Assembly: GCA_000827495.1 (NCBI GenBank)
Contig: KN817528.1
Location: forward strand, 62,001-126,000
DNA from: Hypholoma sublateritium FD-334 SS-4
Lineage: Eukaryota; Basidiomycota; Agaricomycetes; Agaricales; Strophariaceae
DNA length: 64,000 nucleotides
Reading direction: 5' to 3'
The notes below the pieces were generated by a model that saw only the letters and a list, made by a program, of their open reading frames with translations, did not search any database and was not told the origin of the DNA. Shown here piece after piece: positions 48,592-59,664 of the stretch. Both the position numbers and the translations under genes were made by a program. The first letter of the stretch is position 1. Each line of letters opens with the position of its first letter.

Positions 48592-51422
48592 CTAGTGTAC
48601 ATGGATGACGTCACTCTCCGCTTGGCCCTCCTCCGACCCAGACTCTGTTTCCTCAGCTGATTCCGCTGCCGAGCTTTCCTCCTCTTCCGATTCGTCCTCG
48701 TCCTCGTCCTCGTCTCCGTCGTCATCCTCGGCTTCTTCTTTTTCTTCCTCCGCGTAAAACGATTCCAGATCTGTCCACTGTCCTTTTGCTGCGATGGAGC
48801 TCGGTGTCGAAACTCCTGGCGTAAGGACAATCGGTGGGGTAGCTATCCCCTTCTGCGAGTGCGTTGTTCCAGCAGACGAAATGGCTGTTGGGACAGGTGG
48901 GGCATTCACCCGCGCGTCGTCCTCAGAGTCTCGCAGTGAGCTTTCGACTCCTTTCTCCAGCCAGTCCGGTAGTGCATCGTTCATTACCATCGGGCGCCCA
49001 GTCACTCGACCTAGTGAACCTAATTGTAATTTGCCATCATCTGTAAACATGAAATTGAGCATTGGAGTCGTTGAGTCTGCTATGCCACTCACCTAGGAAG
49101 CTATCCTTCTCCACTATTGTCCCCGACTTGCCTTCAAAGAGGACTAGCTTGACTTGCTCTTTTCTCAGGACGACGCCACCTCTCTCCTCTGCTGAAGGGC
49201 CACTGATTTGTAGCCCTACCCCCACAAGAAGGGACGACAGCATCCTTCCTCGATCCCGCACATCATAGTTCTTGTCATACCGTGCCAGGGAGAAAATGTA
49301 TTGGCACAATAGATTTATGGTCCGATCTGTGGGTGATAGCACAAACAACTTTGCAGCCAAAGTAATCGTCTGCAGCTTCACCAGATAGTCTTCCGAACCA
49401 AACGATTGCGCCAGTTTCCGCAGTACATCTGGAGCCCAATCTGCTATACCTTCCGGGCCGGATGTTGATGCTTTCTCTTCTGATCCAGCATACTGGCCAA
49501 CGAGCCACAATACGCATGCTCGCGCCTGTGCATGGCGAATATCGTCTATCCGGCGTGCGAGATGCGCAATAATTGACAAAGGGGATTGGGCCAGCGTACC
49601 AGCAAACGCCGACCCCATTGAAAGCTGCGTTTGGACCAAGTATTTCAGTACCATGACCGCACTGCTCACTACGGTGTCTACGGGCAGCATTTAAGTCGAA
49701 TAAAAGTTAAACGCTAAATAGGCGCGCTCACCATACCGGCTCTTTATCATAGTGATTAGAGCAGTCAAACATGACGGTATAGCCTCAGGAACATGTGCCG
49801 AGCACGTTCCAAGCGCGTGGATCGCCTCAGAAACGACAGTGTCGTCCATATCATCTGCATATTCCTGTCGAGGTCCAGTAGTCAGTATAATTCAAATGTC
49901 GCACATTCAATTTCTGTACTGGAACAGAAAGGTGAATAAGCACTCACGATAAATTCTCGCAAAATAGCACTCCAATTATCTACCGTCAGCAGGCGGAGTA
50001 ACAATTGAATCTTGGTTTTCTTAACAACGGTGAGGTCGTCGGAGCGTACGAGGAAGCGTGTATAATGGGGTGCAAAGAGGTGAGGTGCGTCTCTAGTAAT
50101 GATCAGCAAGTCGACCAATACCACCCTTTCCACCTCTTTTGAATTTGTGTTAAGCCGCATAACAGGCCCGACGAACTTGGGCCAATATGACGGAGGAGCG
50201 CCATAGAAGAAGACTTTCGTGGCCGCCAGCACGACCTGACGAATATAAATAAGTACACAAGCCCAAGCGTAGACACTAGGAGATGTAAGGACACATACAG
50301 CAGGGTTGCGGCTCTGGAACACTGGCTCGACAGAGTCCAAAAGGAGCTTCAAGTCCTTTTCTATCTCCTCCTCGTCGCCGTGCTTCTCTTCCCCACCCCT
50401 CTCGCTGAGATTGGTCTGTGGCCGGACCAGCATCGTCCTGGCATAGCGAAGCAGTAGTTCCATCAGCTCGACCTGACCCCACTCGTCGAGGTCCACCAGA
50501 ATGCGGCACAGCCGCCTGTAGTGCGGGTGGATGAGGTCCAAGCGGGTTGGGCAGATCGCCTGGAACGCGACCGCTACGCTACCCAACGACAGCGGCGAGC
50601 GGTCGCGCAGCAATATGGTGCTGATGATCTGGATGAGCGTCGGCAGGTGCGCCGCGTCCAGTCTACACCGCACAATTGGAGACAGCGCGCATCAGCACCG
50701 TGAAACGTAGCTGCACACAGATAGGTGCGGCTGCGGGGAGGCACTCACTCGAAGCACTTGGGCACGGCGAGAGCAGCGGCCTTGCGCACGTATGGGCTTG
50801 GGTCCGCCGCGCACTTTCGTATGGCGAGAACGACGATGCTCCCAATCATGGGCACCTTGATCCCACTGAGCACGCGCAGTGCCATCGCGCGGATGAGCGG
50901 GTTCGCGTCCGCGAGGTCCTTCTGGAATGTGTTAATCGAGAGCAGAGCGAGATCCGGCTCGTGCTCCGCGTAGCGCAGGAGGTAGATATACACGAGCTTG
51001 CGGATCTCGAGGTTCGGCGCGGCGACGTTCTTGACGACCTGCGCGAAGTACTCCGAGGCGTTGCGCCCCTTCGAGATGAGCTGTGGCAGGCGTCAGTATG
51101 CTGCGATCTGAGCTGGCGCCCCGTGCCCATACATCGGAAGGTAGGGTAGTTACTTGGTCTGCGCATGGGCCGCGAAGGGTACACTCACCGCAACCAGCCG
51201 TTTCATCGCATCCAGCTTCTCGCGATCGCTGCTCGAGTCGAGCTGTTTCCTGATCATCGCCGGCGTCTTCTCGTCGCCAAGCGCGCCGGTCTCGAGGTAC
51301 CCCGCGCCCGATCCGCGGCCAATGGCAAGGTCTCGAGTGTGTTCAGATAAGGTCTCCTGCAGCCGCATCCCAAGCCGCGTTGCATTTTCTGAGATGCTGT
51401 TTAGATATTGCTGGCCTGCCAT
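48592..51422 (-). CDS. APL6: AP-3 adaptor complex beta subunit
   Basis: This is the large subunit of the AP-3 coat adaptor, which sorts cargo from Golgi/endosome to the vacuole. The ATG at 51420-51422 begins [18 protein letters not shown]. The adaptin trunk follows: [103 protein letters not shown], and later HEAT-like repeats up to [12 protein letters not shown] at about 49270. The hinge ends in a very acidic Ser/Glu/Asp tract ([19 protein letters not shown]), typical of AP-3 beta, and the protein stops at 48592. The C-terminal ear seen in animal AP-3 beta is not evident. This is a conserved housekeeping gene. Confidence 0.94.
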
Positions 51423-51803
51423 TGTTTGCGCTTGCTCTTGTTCGCCCCACAGCGAGCTCCGTGCTCAAAATATAATCTCAAGAGTAACACCGAGATGAAC
51501 GATGGCGGCGCTGCGCTGCGTCTCTGATTTTCAGGACGAGAGGGGAAAGGGGGGAAGGAGTGTTGATTACGTCATGACTCTTCTGCCACAACTTGCCACC
51601 TTCGGCCAACCACAAGCTGGCAACCCAATTCCTACTGTCTGCAAACTATCTGCCAAAATAGCCTGCAGTTGGCTACAAGTGACCTAGATATTTGAAGAAT
51701 TACAGAAGGACAAATAGTACGAGTGGGATAGAGATTAAGTCATTTAAAAAGTTCATAGAATGCCCCGAGTTTGGCTTTCAAAGTGACTGCATAAAGTAAT
51801 TGT
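51423..51803. other. Intergenic region between two minus-strand genes
   Basis: It is the promoter side of AP-3 beta and the 3' side of the GH79 gene. No gene seen. Confidence 0.5.
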
Positions 51804-53825
51804 CTAGAAACTTAGCATCACGACTTCGGTCTCTTGGATCTCAATCCCGGCGGTCGCAGCAGCCGAGTCTACTTGAAGGCTACCACTGATGCGCCCGTCG
51901 CTCGTATCATAGTTCTGGCCGCCCCATGTCAATCCAGTCGTATCGTCCGCGTGGCTAGTTTTGGCACTCGTTAGCAGCAGTGATTGACATCCCAAGCTTG
52001 GGACTCACGGGACAAACAGACGCTTCACTGACACGTTCTTTGGAGGACTGGCATCCGTGAAGGTGAGGTTGAGCTGGACGCTGGTCCTGGGGGTTGTATC
52101 CGTAGTAAAGAATGCCTGCGAATTGATCAACACGGCGCGCGCCAAGGTATCCCCCTCGTAGAAAGCATATCCAGAAACTCTCGTGTCGTTGATGCTGAGT
52201 TCAATCACCTTTGTATTTCCGCTATTTCCGATAGCTTCTGCGGCGATTATTGCAGCGTAATATTGGGGCTGTACGTGTGGAGGAGAAGGGGTCGTGAGAG
52301 GCGTGCCGTCCAAAGTGGAGCGAGTAAGTGTGATGGGCTGTATCTGTTGGAACATTCTCGACATAAGATCAACGAATTTAATTGAGTATGAAGGTTGACC
52401 AACCAAATTGTACTTGAATCCAATCCCGTCATGGAAGAATACCCGCAAAACCCCGAGTTGCGACCTGATATCTCCTGAGATGCTGTGCGTGGAGAGGAAT
52501 GTGATTATTCTCTTACGCAAAGAGCGAGTAATCCAAAGTCCACAATGCAGCACCTCCGGTGTTACTGACACCAGGAGCGCCCTTGAGCAACAATTAGTAT
52601 GGATTACTTGGCCCGGAGAGTTGAATCCTACATGGCAAGAATAGCTGTTTGTTTCGCCAAGCACATAATCCAATCCTTTCGCATGGGTAGAGGTGATATC
52701 AGGAGAATACTGCGTCAAATTACTGCGGATGGTACTTTTCGTCATCAGATCTTGCAGCAAGCCACCGTTTCCGGAACAGAAGGAACCGCTGTAGTGATGC
52801 TCGGAAATACTGCGAATATTTGCTGGATCAGTGCCAGCCTCAAGGTTTTCGTGAGGTAAATTGCGTACGTAGATATTAACTTGCCCGCCGGAGAAGTCAA
52901 TACGCCTTCAGCGAAGATAGCTTGAGGGGAGAATCCAGTCGTAGAGTGTGAAGACCCGGCAAAAGCAGCACCCCAGAATTTTGGAGAAATATCCGGGAAT
53001 TCGGCGATGATAGTAGCGCTGACATTGTTGGCGAATGTAGTCCATCTATTTAACTTTAGCAACCTCATCTATCTAAAGGGACAAACAGGAGTTACTGCTT
53101 ACTCGCTGACGTATTGTGTCGATGTATACGTGCTAGCCCTCAAACCGTTGTTCGAATAGAGATCGGCCTCGTTCCCGATTTCGATGGCGTCAAGAGTGAT
53201 ACCGGCGTTTTTGATTTGAGAAGACGAGAAAGCTTTCGCGAGAGATTTCGCTTCAAGGAAAGCTGCTGTCAAGTTGTTTTCTCCAAGGTTCAATCCCCAG
53301 CTGACATGAGAATCTACGTCATATATTAGAGCAGGAAATTAACGATGAGAAACAATGCACTAGGTGGGAGAAACTGCGCTGCCTGGTAAAAGCCATCCCC
53401 GACGGTTATATTAGTTGCTTCCGGATATGGGACGGTAGCAGTAACAGCAGGAAAAATATCTTCAGCAAACTATGCACTAGTCAGTGAGTGTCAGAAGTCT
53501 CTACTTCACGGGAGTGAATGCTAACCTCCACATCGTTGCCGAAATTTGTGTGGTCTTCGCTATTAGCTCCAATCCTAATGTGAGGCGGTTGTCCTGTAAT
53601 TTGGTTTAGGTTATCTAGTGTGTTGAAGAAGAATTCATTGCGCGACGTAGTTCCAACCCAGTCAGTCCAGCGATCTTGTTCAATGGAGAGGGACAGAAAA
53701 GAGGGAGAGATAGCGACAGCTGCCGACGGTGCTTTGGTCAAGAGAGCGATATCCAAGCAAGCTGCGACTTTGCAGGTGACAATCAGGAAGGCTGCACGGG
53801 TAGTCAGCCGGCGAAGAGGATGCAT
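51804..53825 (-). CDS. Secreted glycoside hydrolase family 79 (beta-glucuronidase/heparanase-like)
   Basis: This is a predicted extracellular retaining glycosidase acting on glucuronic-acid-containing glycans. The ATG at 53823-53825 starts a signal peptide (MHPLRRLTTRAAFLIVTCKV). Then come LSIEQDRWTDWVGTTSRNEF, TLDNLNQITGQPPHIRIGAN, DSHVSWGLNLGENNLTAA, and LDAIEIGNEADLYSNNG, where Glu of GNE is the acid/base. WTTFANNVSATI, FWGAAFAGSS and YVLGETNSYSCHG follow, with the second Glu as nucleophile. The C-terminal beta-sandwich (INDTRVSGYAFYEGDTLARA) runs to a stop at 51804. A TATA element (TATATATAAAG on the minus strand, 53863-53873) lies about 40 bp before the ATG. The domain order matches fungal GH79 beta-glucuronidases. 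Confidence 0.92.
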
Positions 53826-53862
53826 TTTCCCTGTAAGCTAGCATCATGATATGGGTAGGGGC

Positions 53863-53873
53863 TTTATATATAT
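53863..53873 (-). promoter_or_regulatory. TATA box of the GH79 gene
   Basis: TATATATAAAG on the minus strand lies about 40 bp upstream of the start codon at 53825. Confidence 0.6.
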
Positions 53874-54771
53874 CACCATGGCACGTCGAAGGTGATTCTG
53901 AGTGTCCAAACATATCTCTTGGACATTTATAGTGACGTAGAAGAGTAACCTTGTCGGGTAAATTGCTGGGGCATTCTAGTCATCTTGTCCAAAGCATACG
54001 TATCAGGTCGCTTCACTTCAATGTCGATTATAGAAGCATCGCGCTTTACCCATGTGAGAGGACGCGTGCCACCTATCCCCAATAATAGGAAAGTTGGTAT
54101 GGAGCGAAGATAGTAAGGCAGAGTCATGGAAAGAATTGTCGTACGGCCCAATTCATGCCGCGGGTCATTGGGTACTTGTTCTCCTGAAATATTTGAAGAG
54201 AAGCATCTCATGCCACGAGGCTTTGGGAATGACTCTTTTCACGTCTTCTGGCAGGCGCGGCAGGCAGCCTGTGACGTGGAGTGTGCGTCCAGGATCCAAC
54301 CCTACCCAGCGCAGCACAGGCCTAGGCAGTACAAGAGATATGGCGTGATCTGGTGGAATTGAATCTCGAGGGACGAAGTAGTGGCGAAGCTAAAAGTCGT
54401 GTCGATTGGTAAAGTGGATATTGTGCCCATTTGTTGGATTAATTTCCTATGCTAGTGGGATCGAAGTCCAATACTTACAAGCGCTCAGCGCACAACAATT
54501 TGGAAAGAATTGGACTGACACTGTAAGAAAATAGAAGCCAAAAGGCAGAGGTCGAAGATTGACGTTGATTGTTGAACAATGAAGACAGTGCGCTGCAGGC
54601 TCTCGTGCCACTTGTTTGCTTTCCACGCTTATAACAAAGCTCGTTTGCTCATGATGAAACCAACTTGGAGTTCGTATTTGATCCAAGCTATATATGACTG
54701 CGCTCCAAGCTTCTTATTTATTCTGCCCTCCTATGTTTCTTCACTCAACGTGATACTTGTCTCAAGAAACC
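53874..54771. other. Divergent intergenic region
   Basis: It lies between the GH79 gene (-) and the RAD51D-like gene (+). Overlapping open frames of 80-95 aa on both strands (53927-54348) have no recognisable domain. It probably holds both promoters. Confidence 0.45.
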
Positions 54772-55950
54772 ATGCGCCTGTCCAACCTGATACCGTCCAT
54801 ACCGGCCAATGTGGTGGCCTGCCTAGAAGTTCAGGGCATTCGAACAGACACGGATCTGCTATTTTCAACTACAACTTTCGATATATATAAACGTTTGCCA
54901 GCGGGTACTGCTACTCTGGAAGAGCTCACAGAATATACGACCATTGCTGCAGAAATAGGAGCCGCCCCTGGCATGTCTGGTCACGAGCTACTGCTTCTTG
55001 AAAATACATACGGGGACGTTCAGCTACGTACCGGTAACGCAGAACTTGATGGCCTTCTCCGTGGGTTAGATGGTCGCTGGATCATAGAGTTGTCGGGTGA
55101 CAAGGGCTCAGGGAAATCAGTGCGCCTTTCAGACTATTGACGTATTTTTTTATCAAGCAATAACCTGGTCATTGACTAGACTGTTGCTTTGAACCTGCTC
55201 ATAAACCACCTAGCCTCAAATCTTGAGGATACCGCCCTTTGGATAGATACAACCTGCGACTTCTCCCCGGAACGCGCTACCCAGTTTCTAGATGCCACAC
55301 AAACCTTACCATCTACCCTGGAAAGACTACAAGTTTCATTGGCATTCGATATTGATACTATTCAGGGTATTCTCGAAACCCTCAGCCGGCCTAACGATGT
55401 GGGTTCTTCGATGTTGTGTCCTATCTCTGATCCTGAAGCTTGCTTGAGCCTCGCGCACGCCCTCGCTTCCTGGTGATCGACACTATAACCCCTCTCTTGG
55501 GACCATTACTCAGTGCAGTTTCTGCTCAAGGACATGCTATCATGACCGACTTCATGCGGCAGCTCCAGACCTTTGCTCAAGCTTCAGGAACTGCGGTGTT
55601 TGTACGTACGGGCGACGGAAGTCGACCGACCAGCAATCCTAATTGATGGGTACAGGTCATCAACAATAGCTCAAGAAAAGGTCGTGATACCCCCGAAAGA
55701 AAGCCTGCCCTTGGACCCTCTTTCGCCCTTCTGACCGATACTACCTTGTGGTTGGAGGCAAAGAATGATAACAACACCGAAGATAGCACAGAAGACAACA
55801 CTGTCCATACCATGCAGATCCTCAAGTCTCGTTCCGCGGTAAGTCTCCCGAAAAGGTTGGGCCCTCTGTATACCTGATTTATAATTTCCCCAGCCGATAG
55901 GAGGATGTTGCACCTTTCGCATTCATGGAAACGTCATCTGTCCTACCTAA
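54772..55950 (+). CDS. RAD51D: RAD51D-like recombinase (RecA-family ATPase)
   Basis: This is a RAD51 paralogue expected to act in homologous recombination. The ATG at 54772 begins MRLSNLIPSIPANVVACLEV. The N-terminal helical region includes QGIRTDTDLLFS, and the core starts with LRTGNAELDGLLRGLDG. Walker A is ELSGDKGSGKS, joined by an intron to TVALNLLINHLASNLED. The Walker B region is RPRFLVIDTITPLLGP. FMRQLQTFAQASGTAVFVIN is followed by RKPALGPSFALLTDTTLWLE. The final exon reads PIGGCCTFRIHGNVICPT and stops at 55950. The length and the short Walker A fit RAD51D rather than RAD51 itself. About five introns of roughly 55 nt. Confidence 0.85.
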
Positions 55951-56416
55951 CTGCTCTCGCCATGCTGCGATTTTTCTTGTGATTTTTGGAGTCACTCCCT
56001 TTTGTGCAAAGATCACTCCCGGCTATTTATTAAGGTCCAGCACATCTTTCTGGCATTTAATCACTCCTCATAATTCATATTTCCACAGCAAGACGGGACT
56101 TGGCTGTGGAGAGCAGCGATTACCTGTCCTGTAAAATGATGCTGCTTATCTGGATTCTGGTCGCGTAATATCCGGACGCGTATCCGTTCAAAATTCAGTC
56201 ACGTTACCAATCGCGCCATTCACGATATGTTTGGCGACTGCTCGCGTCAAGCCTACGCAAGAAGTCGGATGCGCCATTCCCATATGTATGTCGAAGATTG
56301 TGGCTACATATAAGCTGTGGTTAGATCATCTGCGAAATGATATATAATCGACTTCTTTTGACCGTAATCGATATCCCACGCAACCCAACATCCCCTCCAC
56401 TTCACCTCCATATCCA
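55951..56416. other. Intergenic region with TATA box for the TauD gene
   Basis: No gene is recognised. TATATAAT at 56341-56348 lies about 70 bp before the ATG at 56417. Confidence 0.45.
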
Positions 56417-58075
56417 ATGGCTCCAGTTGCAACTTCGACAGACAAAGTACAGGAGAGCGCCGCTCCAGTGAAGCCTCTACAGGCGACGAAAGTGTTCAAT
56501 CCCTTCTACTCGCCTCCTGGCGGCGACGATGGCGATGAGACTTACAAGTTTGCGGAATTCAAAGTATGTATAGCTCTCATCTCAGGAACCTCTTGTATAT
56601 GTCGTTTCTGTACCTTACTGACCATCGTATCACAGCCTTCGTTCCCGAATCTTTCCTGGGAACCTCTGAAGGAGGTGGCAGTTGTTGACCGCGGCCAGTT
56701 CGCCGACCCTTCGAAAGCAAATTTATTGGGCTCTGCGAGCAAAGTCAAGCATTTGACCCCTTCTATTGGAACGGAAATCTTGGGCATTGATCTCCGACAA
56801 CTTACCGATGCTCAAAAAGACGAGCTGTAAGCATTTACCTTTCTCAAAGCTGCTATATTTAACGAATGGACTAGCGCTCTCTTGGTTGCAGAACGAGGCG
56901 TTGTTTGTGAGTTATTTCCACCTCTCCTTCGTCGCCGTTGCTTATTTCACCTCGGCGCAGTCTTCCGTGACCAAGAAATCGATATCCACCAGCAGCTCGA
57001 CCTTGCACGTCATTTCGGGCCTCTCCACAAGCATGCCACTACCGCAATTCCCCGAAATGGACTAGAGGAAGTTCACGGTAAGCACTTGTCACTATGTGGC
57101 TATGTTCATCCGCAGACTTAATATAATCTAGTCGTTTACAACGACAAAACCCGGCGCCCTGACCCTTCTGCATTCTCGAAGCTCGAATTATGGCACTCCG
57201 ATGTACGTTTCTTTCACATTATACTTACATGCAGTTCAATACTCACTACTTATACTCGATAGGTTTCATACGAGCTCCAACCTCCTAGCACTACTTCTCT
57301 GAAGGTCCTCACAGGCCCAGAAGTCGGCGGTGACACACTCTGGAGTTCCGGGTAAGATATCTATCTCTGGGAGTAATATCAGGGTCCTGATTCTCGACTA
57401 CCACAGATACGCGCTCTATTCTTCCTTGAGCCCAGGATTTCAAACATACCTAGAAGGACTCACAGCGGTGCACAGTGCTGCCCTACAAGCAGATGGGAAC
57501 AGAGCGGCGGGTCTGCCAGTCCGCCGACAGGAGGTTGAATCCATCCATCCCGTGGTTCGCGTCCATCCAGTAACTGGCTGGAAGAGCGTTTACGTCAACT
57601 ACGGTACGTCGCGAGACCGCGGTCATGCAAATGTTCGTACTGATATGTTCTATGTCCCAGGCTTCACCCGCCGCATCGTTGGCGTGCCTAAGGCCGAATC
57701 AGACGCAATTTTGCAATTCCTGTTCCACCAGATCAGTGAAAACCCCGACCATCAAGTGCGCTTCAAGTGGGAGCCAAATTCGATTGCCATCTGGGACAAC
57801 AGAGTATGCTGCAACCATTCCACTGTCCAAATACGACGCTAATACGATCTGGGTAGGTTACCGTTCACTCTGCGACATTTGATTTCTGGCCGGCCACCCG
57901 CCATGCCCTGCGCGCGACACCGCATGGGGAGAAACCCACTTCAGTAGAGGACTACGAACGCGAGACTGGGAAAGAAGCCAAGGACCGCCAGGTCGAGATC
58001 TGGAAACAGCAAGGTGTTGAGGTGCAACTGAACACGAAGCCAAAAACAGCGAAGGCACGGGGTTACAACGACTGA
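56417..58075 (+). CDS. TauD/TfdA-family 2-oxoglutarate dioxygenase (sulfonate/taurine type)
   Basis: This is an Fe(II)/2-oxoglutarate oxygenase of the family that releases sulfite from sulfonates or oxidises related substrates. The ATG at 56417 begins MAPVATSTDKVQ. Then come KVFNPFYSPPGG, LSWEPLKEVAVVDRGQFAD, HLTPSIGTEILGIDLRQL, FFRDQEIDIHQQLDLARHFG, and SKLELWHSDVSYELQPPS, whose HxD gives two metal ligands. GGDTLWSSGYALYSSLSPGF and TGWKSVYVN follow, then FKWEPNSIAIWDNR joined by an intron to VTVHSATFDFWPATRHALR (third His). ALRATPHGEKPTS closes the fold. The tail AKARGYND stops at 58075. Ligands and the Arg site appear complete. The real substrate is unknown. Confidence 0.9.
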
Positions 58076-59664
58076 TCGCTTTGCTAGGGGCTGCAGGAGT
58101 CCGTACGGGATAGGAACGCCTGGTGGCACAGTAGGCATCCCGGGAATCGGATGCCAGTGCGCGTTCGACCAGGAACATGTACATGCATGGCATTGGCAGC
58201 TGATCTGGTCATGATTGTTTGTATTCATAGTGTATATAAATGTGTTCAGGATATGTTATCAGCGGTATTTGACTCGAGCATGAGCGCACATGGCGCGGAA
58301 GTGTCTATATCGGTATCTTGATTGCAGATGGAACTTCACCTTGAATAAATATGTTGTTGTTGGCTTTACACTTCATTAAACAGTTAATCTACACATGATC
58401 AGCCGTTCATGCATGCAGGACCAAGTAGGCCTATCGGACCGCCATCCGCCCCACATTCAGGGGAATCATGGCGATTTATGCATGAAGAATTGCAATGGCA
58501 AGCACAACATAAATAACCAGCGGCGACCAATCTTCTGCCCGATGGAGTATTAATGCCACACATAGATTGCGAATCAAGTCAAAATCAAGTGCTCATACTC
58601 CCACTATTGAATCAATTATCCTACGTGCGAGTGGCGCGGCGAGTGTGCATACAGACTCCACTTACGGTCAAGATTACACAGGAATACTTCCCGCAGAGTA
58701 AAAAACAACATATGATTCTCATCGCGTCCCAGCTGTGCTGATCAGCTGGATCTCCCGCACCGGGCATCTCGCCGATGCAACGACGATCGCGGATCCTTCC
58801 TCTCGGGTGGGGATGCGAATCAGATCATCTGCCCGTCCCATCTCACAGCCGCATCTCTCACGCTCGGATGACGGCACCTCCGACGGCGCGCGCGCTCCTT
58901 CCATTCATCCGCGCACAACTGGCCTCTCCGCACCTTGCCGATAAATTGATAGTATTAACGGAGACGGCGCACGGAGAAGGCTCCGTATAGACAACGGATA
59001 AAAGATACAAACATCGCAATGCCAGTGGCCGATGTCCGATCCCCACTGAATATGACTTTCGTGGGTACACTTATTCAATGTGGCTGCGAAGTAATCGCCG
59101 ATGCACGAGGAACCTGAAAGAGGTGATCGCGCAAAGACAGATAGATACACATTTCAACGTTCACAACATCGATGTAGCTAAATACAGTTACGCATAGGCA
59201 GTCAGACTACAAGGGGCTGTATCAAAGTTTGGCGGCACCATTGGTTAATGCTGAAGGAAGCGGCGCACTGGGATATCGGGACACAGTATGGTACGGAATG
59301 ACAGGATGAATTAAATTATAACTTGGATAGATGGAATAGCTGCACAACATATATAGCAGTTACATATGCAAGATGTCGGATGGATGAGTCGATGAGGCAT
59401 AATGGATGCACAGAAACAATGAAGAAAGGATAGATAGCAACACACGCACAGGTAGTAGAAAAGGGAAGTATCGCGAACGGACAATCTGGGTTAGAATTCA
59501 GGAACGCAAGAACGTTATGTCGAAGCGGGGCGAGATTGGCAAAGAACATCGCAGATCGTGAACAGGCAGCCGAACAAGTAAATAAAGCATTCAATGAAGC
59601 ATTCCAGGATACAAGCGAGCGAGCCGGCTAACAATGACGGGGTACGTCGAGCGATGCGACTCGT
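58076..59664. other. Convergent intergenic region, no recognised gene
   Basis: This 1.6 kb gap lies between the TauD gene (+) and the GATA gene (-). Short open frames only (up to about 95 aa), none with a domain. Part is probably the long 3' untranslated region of the GATA gene. Confidence 0.45.
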